A stretch of 64,000 bases of DNA, taken from Streptomyces sp. NRRL S-340 (GTDB lineage Bacteria; Actinomycetota; Actinomycetes; Streptomycetales; Streptomycetaceae). The first letter of the stretch is position 1. Each line of letters begins with the position of its first letter. A program made the position numbers and the translations under genes. The notes under the pieces are model-generated. The model was not told the DNA's origin, did no database searches, and saw only the letters and a program-made list of their open reading frames with translations. Where the stretch lies: contig NZ_JOIY01000025.1 of assembly GCF_000720185.1 (NCBI RefSeq), forward strand, positions 1-64,000, written 5' to 3'. Of this stretch, positions 1 through 8,497 are shown in pieces.

Positions 1-264
1 GTCCGGGTGGGAGGAGAGGAAGAGCTGGAGGGACGGGTCGATGCCGCCGGAGCGGTACTGGCCGGCCGCCATCGAACCGAGGCCGTCGCGCAGCTTGTTC
101 AGCTCCTGCTGACCGCGGGCGACGTTGTCCTGGATGGTGGAGATCTCCCTCTGGAGCCTCTGCTGCTTCTCCTTGGCCCCGTTGTACTTCTCGGTGGCCT
201 GCTCCGCCTGCTCGTAGAGCTTGTCGACCTTGGACTTGACCTCGTCCTTGCTCGGCTTCTCGCC
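1..264 (-). CDS. NlpC/P60-family secreted peptidoglycan hydrolase, N-terminus disrupted, partial at window edge
   Basis: The minus-strand frame reads a lysine/glutamate-rich coiled-coil segment (motifs VDKLYEQAEQATEKYN, QQELNKLRDGLGSM, QYRSGGIDPS) typical of the N-terminal helical domain of Streptomyces NlpC/P60 (C40) cell-wall endopeptidases; the catalytic domain would lie beyond base 1. The expected signal peptide of about 40-50 residues is absent. A good ribosome site (AAGGAG, 276-281) and GTG (264-266) are present, but that GTG is in another frame from the coiled coil, and the coiled-coil frame has a TAA stop just upstream and no start codon before GEKPSK. This looks like a small deletion of the signal-peptide segment, either a real pseudogenising event or an assembly error. 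Family assignment is from remembered homologues; the frame conflict is seen directly. Confidence 0.7.
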
Positions 265-290
265 ACGGAAGCAAGCTCCTTCTTATGGGT

Positions 291-310
291 GAACTCCCGT
301 TCGGGAGTTC
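291..310 (-). promoter_or_regulatory. Perfect inverted repeat in the 5' leader of the NlpC/P60 gene
   Basis: GAACTCCCG (291-299) and CGGGAGTTC (302-310) are complementary and separated by TT. As RNA from the minus strand this folds as an 8-bp stem with a four-base GAAC loop, ending about ten bases before the ribosome site of the hydrolase gene. An AT-only-cored octamer GTTTAAAC (313-320) follows, unusual in this GC-rich background, and on the minus strand overlaps a TAGGTT that could be a -10 hexamer. It could be an operator or a leader hairpin; function is inference. Confidence 0.4.
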
Positions 311-411
311 GAGTTTAAACCTAGTGACCTCGGTCCGGTGGCGCCATGGCTGCGGACAACTCGGCGTGCGGCAGTTCCGGGGCGCTCCGCCGACGCGTAA
401 CGTGGCGCCCC

Positions 412-1245
412 ATGAAGATCCTCATCAGCGCCGACATGGAAGGCGCCACCGGTGTGACCTGGCCGGCCGACGTGCTGCCGGGGACGCCGCAGTGGGAGCG
501 GTGCCGGTCGATGTTCACCTCGGACGTCAACGCCGCCGTGCTCGGGTTCTTCGACGGCGGCGCGGACGAGGTCCTCGTCAACGAGGCGCACTGGACCATG
601 CGCAACCTGCTGCTCGAGGAGCTGGACGAGCGGGCGCAGATGCTCACCGGGCGCCACAAGTCGCTGTCCATGGTGGAGGGCGTGCAGCACGGCGACGTCG
701 ACGGCATCGCCTTCGTCGGCTACCACGCCGGCGCCGGGATGGAGGGCGTCCTCGCGCACACCTACCTCGCCAACTCCATCACCGGCGTGTGGGTGAACGG
801 CGTACGGGCCAGCGAAGGACTGCTCAACGCGCACGTCGTCGCCGAGTACGGGGTGCCCGTGGTCCTCGTCACCGGCGACGACGTGGCCTGTGAGGACGCG
901 CTGGGCTACGCGCCCGAGGCGCTGAAGGTCGCGGTCAAGGACCATGTGTCGCGGTACGCGGCGGTCTGCCGGACGCCGGCCCGTACCGCCGCCGACATCC
1001 GCGCTGCCGCGGCGAAGGCCGCGTCGCTGGCGGTCCGGGGCGAGCCCGTGCAGGGCGGTCCGTTCACCGTCGCGGTGGAGTTCGACGCCGAGCACCTGGC
1101 CATGGCCGCCACCGTGGTCCCCGGCGTGGCGCGCGCCGGTGAGCGCAAGGCCGTCTACACCAGCGCCACGATGTACGAGGCAATCCGCACCTTCAAGGCG
1201 GTCACCACGATCGCCTCGGCCGCCATCGAGGAGCAGTATGGCTGA
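412..1245 (+). CDS. M55 family D-aminopeptidase (DppA-like)
   Basis: 277-residue protein matching the M55 peptidase family, zinc-dependent aminopeptidases that release N-terminal D-amino acids from peptides (Bacillus DppA is the model). The N-terminal metal motif SADMEG is at residues 6-11, followed by NEAHW, GYHAG and GLLNAHV segments that carry further family ligands. An upstream in-frame ATG at 346 would add 22 arginine/alanine-rich residues with no homology, so ATG 412 is preferred. No signal peptide is visible, so it is probably cytoplasmic. The stop overlaps the next start by 8 bases, and three more peptidase genes follow in the same operon, suggesting a shared route for degrading D-amino-acid-containing peptides, possibly from peptidoglycan turnover. 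Family confidence is high; the physiological substrate is inferred. Confidence 0.9.
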   Translation: MKILISADMEGATGVTWPADVLPGTPQWERCRSMFTSDVNAAVLGFFDGGADEVLVNEAHWTMRNLLLEELDERAQMLTGRHKSLSMVEGVQHGDVDGIAFVGYHAGAGMEGVLAHTYLANSITGVWVNGVRASEGLLNAHVVAEYGVPVVLVTGDDVACEDALGYAPEALKVAVKDHVSRYAAVCRTPARTAADIRAAAAKAASLAVRGEPVQGGPFTVAVEFDAEHLAMAATVVPGVARAGERKAVYTSATMYEAIRTFKAVTTIASAAIEEQYG

Positions 1246-2542
1246 CGCGCAGGCGCTGGACGAGGTCGTCCGGTTCACCTCCGAGCTGATCCGGATCGAC
1301 ACCACCAACCGGGGCGGCGGCGACTGCCGGGAGCGTCCGGCCGCCGAGTACGCCGCCGAGCAACTGGCCGGCGCGGGTCTGGAGCCGGTGCTGCTGGAGC
1401 GCACGCCGGGCCGGACCAACGTCGTCGCCCGGGTCGAGGGCACCGACCCCTCGGCGCCCGCACTGCTCGTGCACGGTCACCTGGACGTGGTGCCGGCGCA
1501 GGCCGCGGACTGGAGCGTGCACCCCTTCTCCGGGGAGGTCCGCGACGGCGTGGTGTGGGGCCGGGGCGCGGTCGACATGAAGAACATGGACGCGATGATC
1601 CTCTCGGTGATCCGCTCCTGGGCCCGGCAGGGCCTGCGGCCGCGCCGGGACCTCGTGGTGGCGTTCACCGCCGACGAGGAGGCCAGCGCCGAGGACGGCT
1701 CGGGCTTCCTGGCCGACGAGCACCCCGAGCTGTTCGAGGGCTGCACCGAGGGCATCAGCGAGTCCGGCGCGTACACCTTCCACGACGGCGCCGGCCGGCA
1801 GATCTACCCGATCGCCGCCGGGGAACGCGGCACCGCCTGGCTGAAGCTGACCGCGCGCGGCCGGGCGGGGCACGGCTCCCGCGTCAACAAGGAGAACGCG
1901 GTGACCCGGCTCGCCGCCGCGATCGCCCGGATCGGCGCCCACCAGTGGCCCCTGCGGCTCACCCCGACCGTCCGCGCCGCGCTCGGCGAACTCGCCGCCC
2001 TGTACGGCCTGGAGGCCGACCCGCACACCGTGGACGCGCTGCTCGACAAGCTCGGCCCCGCCGCGCGACTGGTGGAGGCGACGCTGCGCAACAGCGCCAA
2101 CCCGACCATGCTGGAGGCGGGTTACAAGGTGAACGTCATCCCGGGCGAGGCCGTCGCCCACGTCGACGGACGGTACCTGCCCGGCGGCGAGGAGGAGTTC
2201 CGCGCCACCCTGGACCTGCTGACCGGCCCGGACGTGGACTGGGAGTTCCACCACCGCGAGGTGGCGATCCAGGCGCCGGTCGACTCGCCGACGTTCGCCG
2301 CGATGCGGGCCGCCGTCGAGGAGTTCGCGCCCGAGGGGCACGTCGTGCCCTACTGCATGGCGGGCGGCACCGACGCCAAGCAGTTCTCGCGGCTCGGCAT
2401 CACCGGCTACGGCTTCTCGCCGCTGAAGCTGCCCGAGGGCTTCGACTACGACGCCCTGTTCCACGGAGTCGACGAACGCGTCCCCGTCGAGGCGCTGCAC
2501 TTCGGTGTCCGCGTGCTCGACCGCTTCCTGCGGACGTCCTGA
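1238..2542 (+). CDS. M20/M25/M40 family metallopeptidase
   Basis: 434-residue di-zinc hydrolase of the M20 family (carboxypeptidase / dipeptidase / deacylase group). Visible metal-site motifs are LLVHGHLDVVPA (first His and Asp), WGRGAVDMKN (bridging Asp) and FTADEEAS (catalytic Glu pair), with a late ALFHGVDE His ligand; the dimerisation-domain signature GHGSRVNKENA lies between them. Length is normal for the family. ATG 1238 overlaps the 3' end of the M55 gene by 8 bases, implying translational coupling. It probably acts in the cytoplasm on short peptides or acylated amino acids supplied by its operon partners; exact specificity cannot be read from sequence. Confidence 0.9.
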   Translation: MADAQALDEVVRFTSELIRIDTTNRGGGDCRERPAAEYAAEQLAGAGLEPVLLERTPGRTNVVARVEGTDPSAPALLVHGHLDVVPAQAADWSVHPFSGEVRDGVVWGRGAVDMKNMDAMILSVIRSWARQGLRPRRDLVVAFTADEEASAEDGSGFLADEHPELFEGCTEGISESGAYTFHDGAGRQIYPIAAGERGTAWLKLTARGRAGHGSRVNKENAVTRLAAAIARIGAHQWPLRLTPTVRAALGELAALYGLEADPHTVDALLDKLGPAARLVEATLRNSANPTMLEAGYKVNVIPGEAVAHVDGRYLPGGEEEFRATLDLLTGPDVDWEFHHREVAIQAPVDSPTFAAMRAAVEEFAPEGHVVPYCMAGGTDAKQFSRLGITGYGFSPLKLPEGFDYDALFHGVDERVPVEALHFGVRVLDRFLRTS

Positions 2543-2563
2543 GCGAGTTGGGAGAAGGAAACA

Positions 2564-4519
2564 GTGCAGAGCCTGCCGTACGGTTCCTGGCCCTCGCCGA
2601 TCGACGCGGCCCTGGCCGCCGCGCACGACGGCAAGCCGGAGTTCGTGGACTTCGTCGGCGACGAGGTGTGGTGGACCGAGCCGCGGCCCGCCGAGGGCGG
2701 CCGCCGGGCACTCGTGCGGCGGCGCGCCGACGGTACCGAGGAGTCCGTGCTGCCGCCGCCGTGGAACGTGCGCAGCAGGGTCATCGAGTACGGCGGCCGC
2801 CCCTGGGCCGGGACGGTCGCGGACGGCGCGGTGCTCGTCGTCTTCGTGCACTTCGCCGACCAGCGGCTCTACCGCTTCCAGCCCGGCGCGGACGAGCCGG
2901 TGCCGCTCACCCCCCTGTCGGCGGTGGGCGGGGGACTGCGCTGGGCGGAACCGCAGGTGCGGGCCGAGCGCGGTCAAGTCTGGTGCGTGATGGAGGAGTT
3001 CACCGGCGAGGGCCCCACCGACGTCCGGCGCGTGCCCGTCGCCGTACCGCTGGACGGCTCGGCGGCCGGGGACCGGGGCGCGGTGCGGGAACTGACCGCG
3101 GAGCGCCACCGGTTCGTGACCGGGCCGCGGCTGTCGCCCGACGGACGGCGGGCCGCGTGGCTGGCCTGGGACCATCCCAGGATGCCCTGGGACGGTACGG
3201 AACTCGTGGTGGCCGAGGTGGACGCGGACGGCCGCCTCACCGCGCCCCGCACCCTCGCCGGCGGCCCCGAGGAGTCCGTGGCCCAGGCGGAGTGGGCGGC
3301 CGACGGCTCCCTGCTGTACGCGAGCGACCGCGGCGGCTGGTGGAACCTGTACCGCGACGGGCACCCGCTGTGCCCGCGCGAGGAGGAGTTCGGCGGGCCG
3401 CTGTGGAAGCTCGGGCAGCGCTGGTTCGCCCCGCTGGAGACCGGTCTCGTGGCCGTCGTGCACGGCCGCGGCGCCACCGCCCTCGGCATACTCGACCCGG
3501 AGAGCGGCGAGGTCGTCGACGCGGCGGGCCCCTGGGGGGAGTTCGACGCCACGCTCGCGGTGCACGGCGAACGTGTCGTCGCCGTCGGCGCCGGACCGCG
3601 CGGCTCCCACGAGGTCGTCGAACTGGACACCCGCACCGGCCGGGCCCGGGTGATCGGCGCCGCCCACCGCGACCCGGTCGACCCCGCCTACTACCCCCAA
3701 CCGCGGGTGCGCACCTTCACCGGCCCGGGCGGCCGTGACGTGCACGCGCACATCTACCCGCCGCACCACCCGCAGTGCGCCGCGCCCGCCGGTGAGCTGC
3801 CCCCGTACGTCGTGTGGGCGCACGGCGGTCCCACCAGCCGGTCACCGCTCGTCCTCGACCTGGAGATCGCCTACTTCACCTCGCGCGGCATCGGCGTCGC
3901 CGAGGTGAACTACGGCGGCTCGACGGGGTACGGCCGTGAGTACCGCGAGCGGCTGCGCGAGCAGTGGGGCGTCGTCGACGTCGAGGACTGCGCGGCCGTC
4001 GCGCTCGCCCTCGCCGACGAGGGCACCGCGGACCGCGACCGGCTGGCGATCCGCGGCGGCAGCGCGGGCGGCTGGACCGCCGCGGCCTCCCTGGCCGGCA
4101 CCGACGTCTACGCCTGCGGCACGATCCTCTACCCGATCCTCGACCTGACGGGGTGGGGCTCGGGGGAGACCCACGACTTCGAGTCGCAGTACCTGGAGAG
4201 CCTGGTCGGCCCGCTCGCCGAGGTGCCCGAACGGTACGCGCAGCGTTCGCCCGCCGAGCACGCCGACCGGATCACGGCGCCGTTCCTGCTGCTCCAGGGA
4301 CTGGACGACGTGATCTGCCCGCCGGTGCAGTGCGAGCGGTTCCTGGCCCGGCTGAAGGGGCGCGACGTGCCGCACGCCTACCTCACCTTCGAGGGCGAGG
4401 GGCACGGATTCCGCCGCGCCGCCACCATGGTCCGCGCCCTGGAGGCCGAACTCTCGCTGTACGCCCAGGTGTTCGGGCTCGCCCCGGCCGGCCTGCCGGT
4501 GCTGGAGCTGGGCACGTGA
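2564..4519 (+). CDS. S9 family serine peptidase (prolyl oligopeptidase / acylaminoacyl-peptidase type)
   Basis: 651-residue protein with an N-terminal beta-propeller-like half and a C-terminal alpha/beta-hydrolase domain. The catalytic Ser sits in RGGSAGGW, the Asp in LQGLDDVICPP and the His in EGEGHGFRR, the order expected for S9 peptidases. The GTG start at 2564 follows a strong ribosome site (GGAGAAGGAA, 2551-2560), 21 bases after the M20 stop. No signal peptide is seen. Such enzymes cleave short peptides, often after proline or from N-acylated ends. Its place between M20 and S66 genes supports a role in cytoplasmic peptide catabolism. Confidence 0.9.
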   Translation: MQSLPYGSWPSPIDAALAAAHDGKPEFVDFVGDEVWWTEPRPAEGGRRALVRRRADGTEESVLPPPWNVRSRVIEYGGRPWAGTVADGAVLVVFVHFADQRLYRFQPGADEPVPLTPLSAVGGGLRWAEPQVRAERGQVWCVMEEFTGEGPTDVRRVPVAVPLDGSAAGDRGAVRELTAERHRFVTGPRLSPDGRRAAWLAWDHPRMPWDGTELVVAEVDADGRLTAPRTLAGGPEESVAQAEWAADGSLLYASDRGGWWNLYRDGHPLCPREEEFGGPLWKLGQRWFAPLETGLVAVVHGRGATALGILDPESGEVVDAAGPWGEFDATLAVHGERVVAVGAGPRGSHEVVELDTRTGRARVIGAAHRDPVDPAYYPQPRVRTFTGPGGRDVHAHIYPPHHPQCAAPAGELPPYVVWAHGGPTSRSPLVLDLEIAYFTSRGIGVAEVNYGGSTGYGREYRERLREQWGVVDVEDCAAVALALADEGTADRDRLAIRGGSAGGWTAAASLAGTDVYACGTILYPILDLTGWGSGETHDFESQYLESLVGPLAEVPERYAQRSPAEHADRITAPFLLLQGLDDVICPPVQCERFLARLKGRDVPHAYLTFEGEGHGFRRAATMVRALEAELSLYAQVFGLAPAGLPVLELGT

Positions 4520-5439
4520 AGGAACTCCTGCGCCCCGCCCGGCTCGCCCCCGGCGCCCGCGTCGCCGTCGTCGCCCCCAGCGGTCCCGTCCCGGAGGAAC
4601 GCCTGCAGGCCGGTCTCGACGTGCTGCGCGGCTGGGACCTGGACCCCGTGGTGGCGCCCCATGTGCTGGACCGCCACCGTGAGTTCGCCTATTTGGCGGG
4701 CACCGACGCGGACCGGGCCGCCGACCTGCAGCAGGCGTGGTGCGACCCGTCGGTGGACGCGGTGCTGTGCGCCCGGGGCGGCTACGGCGTGCAGCGGATG
4801 GCCGACCTGCTCGACTGGGAGGCGATGCGCGCGGCGGGGCCCAAGGTGTTCGTCGGCTTCAGCGACATCACCGCGCTGCACGAGGCCTTCGCCGTGCGGC
4901 TGGGCCTGGTCACCCTGCACGGTCCGATGGCGGCCGGCGCCGACTTCATCAAGAACGCCCGGGCGCAGGAACACCTCAAGGCGACCCTGTTCGCGCCGGA
5001 GACGGTCCGCGTGATCTCCTCCGGCGGTACGGCCCTGGTCCCCGGGCGGGCCAGGGGGGTGACGCTCGGCGGCTGCCTCGCCCTGCTCGCCGCCGAACTC
5101 GGCACCCCGCACGCGCGGCCCTCGGCGGCCGGCGGCCTGCTGTGCCTGGAGGACGTGGGCGAGGAGACCTACCGACTGGACCGCTACCTGACCCAACTGC
5201 TGCGCGCCGACTGGCTGGAGGGCGTCGCCGGGGTGCTGCTGGGCTCGTGGGAGGAGTGCGGCGCGCCCGGCCGGGTGCGGGCGCTGCTGGCCGACCGGCT
5301 CGGCCCGCTCGGGGTGCCCGTCGCCGAGGACTTCGGGTTCGGGCACTGCGCGGGCGCCTCGACGATCCCCTTCGGGGTCGCCGCCGAACTCGACGCTCAG
5401 GCGGGGACGCTGACGCTGGACAGGCCCGCCCTGCGCTGA
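4516..5439 (+). CDS. S66 family LD-carboxypeptidase (LdcA-like muropeptide carboxypeptidase)
   Basis: 307-residue protein of the S66 family, which removes the terminal D-Ala from murein tetrapeptides during cell-wall recycling. The nucleophile Ser is in GFSDITALHEAF, the Glu in CLEDVGEETYRLD and the His in FGFGHCAGASTIPFG, a complete Ser-Glu-His triad. The GTG start overlaps the S9 stop (GTGA, 4516-4519), so translation is coupled. No signal peptide, consistent with cytoplasmic muropeptide processing. With an M55 D-aminopeptidase at the head of the operon, this is the strongest hint that the operon handles D-Ala-containing peptides. Confidence 0.9.
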   Translation: MKELLRPARLAPGARVAVVAPSGPVPEERLQAGLDVLRGWDLDPVVAPHVLDRHREFAYLAGTDADRAADLQQAWCDPSVDAVLCARGGYGVQRMADLLDWEAMRAAGPKVFVGFSDITALHEAFAVRLGLVTLHGPMAAGADFIKNARAQEHLKATLFAPETVRVISSGGTALVPGRARGVTLGGCLALLAAELGTPHARPSAAGGLLCLEDVGEETYRLDRYLTQLLRADWLEGVAGVLLGSWEECGAPGRVRALLADRLGPLGVPVAEDFGFGHCAGASTIPFGVAAELDAQAGTLTLDRPALR

Positions 5440-5507
5440 GGCGCGGTCCCGCATGCCGCTCACCGAATCTCCGTCAAGAAACCTCCGTCGCACCGATTGA
5501 CGCGGCC

Positions 5508-5519
5508 TGACACGTGTCA
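5508..5519. promoter_or_regulatory. 12-bp perfect palindrome upstream of the CocE/S15 hydrolase gene
   Basis: TGACACGTGTCA is a perfect palindrome in the 160-base gap between the S66 gene and the secreted hydrolase. It lies about 80 bases before the start codon, in the right place for an operator. No regulator gene adjoins it, so the binding factor is unknown. Confidence 0.35.
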
Positions 5520-5542
5520 CACCATGGCTTGCCGACCGGTTA

Positions 5543-5558
5543 CTTACCGGTTGGTAAG
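5543..5558. promoter_or_regulatory. TetR-type inverted repeat CTTACC-N4-GGTAAG
   Basis: Perfect 6-bp arms with a GGTT spacer, 41 bases before the GTG start of the S15/CocE hydrolase; ACCGGTT is also directly repeated at 5535-5541 and 5546-5552. Spacing and composition resemble operators of TetR-family repressors. A second CTTAC-N6-GTAAG site of the same 16-base size occurs upstream of the acyl-CoA ligase gene (56080-56095). Confidence 0.4.
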
Positions 5559-5599
5559 ACGGGTTGCCGGTAGCCGCTCGCCCTCAGTGTGGAGGTCTC

Positions 5600-7381
5600 G
5601 TGTCCCGTCGTGCGCCCAGAACCTGCGCCGCCCTCGCCGTCTCACTCGCAGCCGCGCTGAGCGCGCCCCTGGCGCTCACCGCCCCCGCGGCGGCCGACGG
5701 CCAGTACGGTGTGACACCGCTGAGGTTCACCGTCCGGGCGGGGGAGCGCACCTGCACCGTGGACGCCGACCTGTACCGGCCGGCCGGGGCCGACCCCGCG
5801 CACCCGGCGCCCGCCGTGCTCGCCACCAACGGCTTCGGCGGGAGCAAGGACGACGGCTCGACCGACGCCATCGGCAAGGCCTTCGCCCGGCGCGGATACG
5901 TCTCGCTCGTCTACTCCGGCCTCGGCTTCGGGAAGTCGGGCTGCCCGATCTCCCTCGACGACCCGGACATCGACGGCCGGGCCGCCTCCCAGCTCATCGA
6001 CTTCCTCGGCGGCCGGCGCGCCGCCGACGACGGCACCCGCGCCGGCTACGTCACCCTCGACGGCCCGGGCGACCCGCGCGTCGGCATGATCGGCGGTTCC
6101 TACGGCGGCGCCGTGCAACTGGCCACCGCCGCCGTGGACCACCGGGTCGACGCCCTCGTCCCGATGATCACCTGGAACGACCTCGCCTACTCCCTGGACC
6201 CCAACAACGCCGCCGGCGCCCCGGACCTGCCCGGCGCCTTCAAATGGCAGTGGACCAACGGCTTCTACCTCATGGGCGAGAGCCAGCCGCTCACCCAGCC
6301 CGCCCTCGACCCCTCCCGGATCAACTCCCTCACCTGCCTGCACTTCGTGACCCGGGCCTGCGACACCGTCCGCACCCTCGACTCGGGCCGCTACCCCGAG
6401 GACGCCACCCGGCGCCTGCTCTCCTACGCGCACAGCGTCTCCCCGGTCTCCTACCTCGGCCGGGTGAAGGCGCCCACGCTGCTCGTCCAGGGTCAGGCCG
6501 ACAGCCTCTTCAACCTCAACGAGGCCACCGCCACCTACCAGGCCCTCAAGGCACAGGGCACCGAGACGAAGATGATCTGGCAGTCCTGGGGCCACAGCGG
6601 GGGCATGACCGACCCGGCCGCCGGCGAACTGAACCTCGCCCAGGGCAACCTGGAGACCAGCTACGTCGGCAGGCGCGTCCTCGCCTGGTTCGACCGCTAC
6701 CTGCACCGCGACCAGATCACCGGAACCGGACCCGACTTCGCCTACTACCGCGACTGGATCGCCGACCCCGCTCACACCTACGCGAGCGCGGACCGCCTCC
6801 CCGCACCCGGCCGGACGCTGTACCTCTCCGGCGACGGCAGACTCGTCGACCGGCGCGACGAGGTCACCCGCGGCAGCCGCACCTACACCAACTGGCTCGT
6901 CCCCACCAGCCATTCGGAAAGCTCCCTGGCGGGCATCATCAACCTTCCCGACCCCGCCCCCTACGACCTCGCCGGCACCCACCTCGCCTGGACCAGCGAG
7001 CCGCTGTCACGGGCCACCGACGTCGTCGGCGCACCCCGCGCCACCCTGCGGGTGCGCTCCCCGAAGGCCGAGCGCACCCAGCGTTCGGCCGACGCCGCCG
7101 ACCACCTCGTCCTGTTCGCCAAGCTGTACGACGAGGCACCCGACGGCACCCGCACCCTCGTGCACCGGCTGGTCGCCCCCGTCCGCGTGCCCGACGTGAC
7201 CCGTCCCTTCACCGTCACCCTGCCGGGCATCGTGCACCGCTTCGAGCAGGGGCACCGGCTGCGGTTCGTGATCGCGGCCAGTGACGACGCCTACTTCGGC
7301 AACCGCGGCGTCAAGCCGGTCACCGTGGTCAGCTCCCCCGAGGACACCGGGGTACTGCGACTGCCCGTCGTGCAGGACTGA
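5600..7381 (+). CDS. Secreted CocE/NonD-type (S15, X-prolyl dipeptidyl-peptidase-like) hydrolase
   Basis: 593-residue protein with a clear Sec signal peptide (RR near the start, alanine/leucine core, APAAADG cleavage region around residue 30). The alpha/beta-hydrolase nucleophile Ser is in GMIGGSYGGAVQ, with later Asp and His regions (LLVQGQADSLFN, SWGHSGGMTD), and a C-terminal jelly-roll PepX_C-like domain (RVRSPKAERT to the end). Members cleave X-Pro dipeptides or esters. The GTG at 5600 is chosen because GGAGGT ends just before it and the signal peptide starts there; the upstream in-frame start at 5564 would add twelve unsupported residues. Two palindromes upstream suggest repressor control. 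Confidence 0.85.
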   Translation: MSRRAPRTCAALAVSLAAALSAPLALTAPAAADGQYGVTPLRFTVRAGERTCTVDADLYRPAGADPAHPAPAVLATNGFGGSKDDGSTDAIGKAFARRGYVSLVYSGLGFGKSGCPISLDDPDIDGRAASQLIDFLGGRRAADDGTRAGYVTLDGPGDPRVGMIGGSYGGAVQLATAAVDHRVDALVPMITWNDLAYSLDPNNAAGAPDLPGAFKWQWTNGFYLMGESQPLTQPALDPSRINSLTCLHFVTRACDTVRTLDSGRYPEDATRRLLSYAHSVSPVSYLGRVKAPTLLVQGQADSLFNLNEATATYQALKAQGTETKMIWQSWGHSGGMTDPAAGELNLAQGNLETSYVGRRVLAWFDRYLHRDQITGTGPDFAYYRDWIADPAHTYASADRLPAPGRTLYLSGDGRLVDRRDEVTRGSRTYTNWLVPTSHSESSLAGIINLPDPAPYDLAGTHLAWTSEPLSRATDVVGAPRATLRVRSPKAERTQRSADAADHLVLFAKLYDEAPDGTRTLVHRLVAPVRVPDVTRPFTVTLPGIVHRFEQGHRLRFVIAASDDAYFGNRGVKPVTVVSSPEDTGVLRLPVVQD

Positions 7382-7422
7382 CACCGGGCCGGACGTCAGG
7401 GCGCCTCGCGTAAGGTGACGGC

Positions 7423-7974
7423 ATGCCGCACACCGCGTCCCGCTACCTCGCCGAGGGGCCCCGCACGGGCATCCGCCCCTTCACCCAGGAGGACGGCCCC
7501 GAGTTCACCGCCCGGGTCCGCGAGAGCGCGGAGCTGCACCGCCCGTGGCTCTTCCCGCCCGCCACGGCCGAGGCGTACACCGCCTACGCGGGGCGGCTGA
7601 TCGACGGGCAGGACAGGGCCGGCTTCCTCGTCTGCGAGAAGCCCGGCGGCGGCCTCGCCGGTTTCATCAACATCAACAACATCGTCCGGGGCGCCTTCCT
7701 CTCCGGCGCGCTCGGCTACGGCGCCTTCGCGCACGCCGCCGGACGCGGACTGATGAAAGAGGCCCTGACCCTCGTCATCGGGCACGCCTTCGGACCGATG
7801 GGACTGCACCGGCTGGAGATCAACGCCCAGCCGGGCAACACCGCCTCCATCGCGCTCGCCCGCTCCTGCGGCTTCCGCCTGGAGGGCTACTCCCCGGACA
7901 TGCTGTACGTCGACGGGGCGTGGCGCGACCACGAACGCTGGGCGCTCACCGCCGGGACGCGGACTTCCGGTTGA
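7423..7974 (+). CDS. GNAT family N-acetyltransferase (RimJ/RimL type)
   Basis: 183-residue protein with the RimJ/RimL layout: early RPFTQEDG, the FININNIVRGAF strand, a GYGAFAHAAGRGLMKEAL acetyl-CoA loop (a variant of the usual Q/RxxGxG/A) and the ASIALARSCGFRLEGY segment. Such enzymes acetylate ribosomal proteins, other proteins or small molecules using acetyl-CoA. The ATG at 7423 has no strong ribosome site. Its 3' end overlaps the convergent small gene by 29 bases. Confidence 0.85.
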   Translation: MPHTASRYLAEGPRTGIRPFTQEDGPEFTARVRESAELHRPWLFPPATAEAYTAYAGRLIDGQDRAGFLVCEKPGGGLAGFININNIVRGAFLSGALGYGAFAHAAGRGLMKEALTLVIGHAFGPMGLHRLEINAQPGNTASIALARSCGFRLEGYSPDMLYVDGAWRDHERWALTAGTRTSG

Positions 7975-8293
7975 CCTTCATGGTGTCGAGGTCGGTGACG
8001 GTCGACCTCAGCTCGCCGAAACCGTAGCCGAGGCCGCGCAGGGTGCTCTCGGCCCGGTCCTCCGCGACGGCCGCCGCCATCTCCTCGCCGTCCCGGGCGT
8101 CCGACACCACGACGAAGCGCATCGAGAAGTGCTTCAGCGGCGCCGCCTCGTAGGACAGCGTCCCCTCCTCGGTGAACCGCATGCTCATCATCCCGTGGTC
8201 GGCGGCCTCGGCGAGCAGCCGCGCCCGCGCCTCCTCGGTCAGCCCGGCCCAGGTACCCCGGACGATGACCCGGTAGGTGTGCTGCTCGCTCAT
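7946..8293 (-). CDS. DUF6204 family protein
   Basis: 115-residue protein starting MSEQHTYRVIVRGTW and containing MMSMRFTEEGTLSYE, which I recognise as the actinobacterial DUF6204 family. No biochemical function is known. There is no signal peptide or membrane segment. AAGGAG lies 11 bases before the ATG at 8293. Its last 29 bases overlap the convergent acetyltransferase gene, so both transcripts are mutually antisense there. Confidence 0.8.
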   Translation of the reverse strand: MSEQHTYRVIVRGTWAGLTEEARARLLAEAADHGMMSMRFTEEGTLSYEAAPLKHFSMRFVVVSDARDGEEMAAAVAEDRAESTLRGLGYGFGELRSTVTDLDTMKVNRKSASRR

Positions 8294-8497
8294 CGCTTCT
8301 CGTGCTCCTTCGCCACCGCCCCGGCACACCAGCGCACCGGCGTGTCGCCGCGGACATGGTCGAAGCACCGACTGTACGTCGCCCCGGCGGGCCCGCCCAC
8401 CGCATTTGCGTCCCTCCCGGGCGCGGTGGCCCGGCGGGCGCCTTTGCGCAATCCTGACCGCCGGTGCCCCTGGTCAGCTCCCCGGCGACCGGGTTCC

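Noticed and set aside
1202..3823. 873-codon open frame on the minus strand across the M20/S9 genes
   Set aside because: Antisense shadow: it lacks a ribosome site and family match, and the plus-strand genes have full catalytic motifs and coupled starts.
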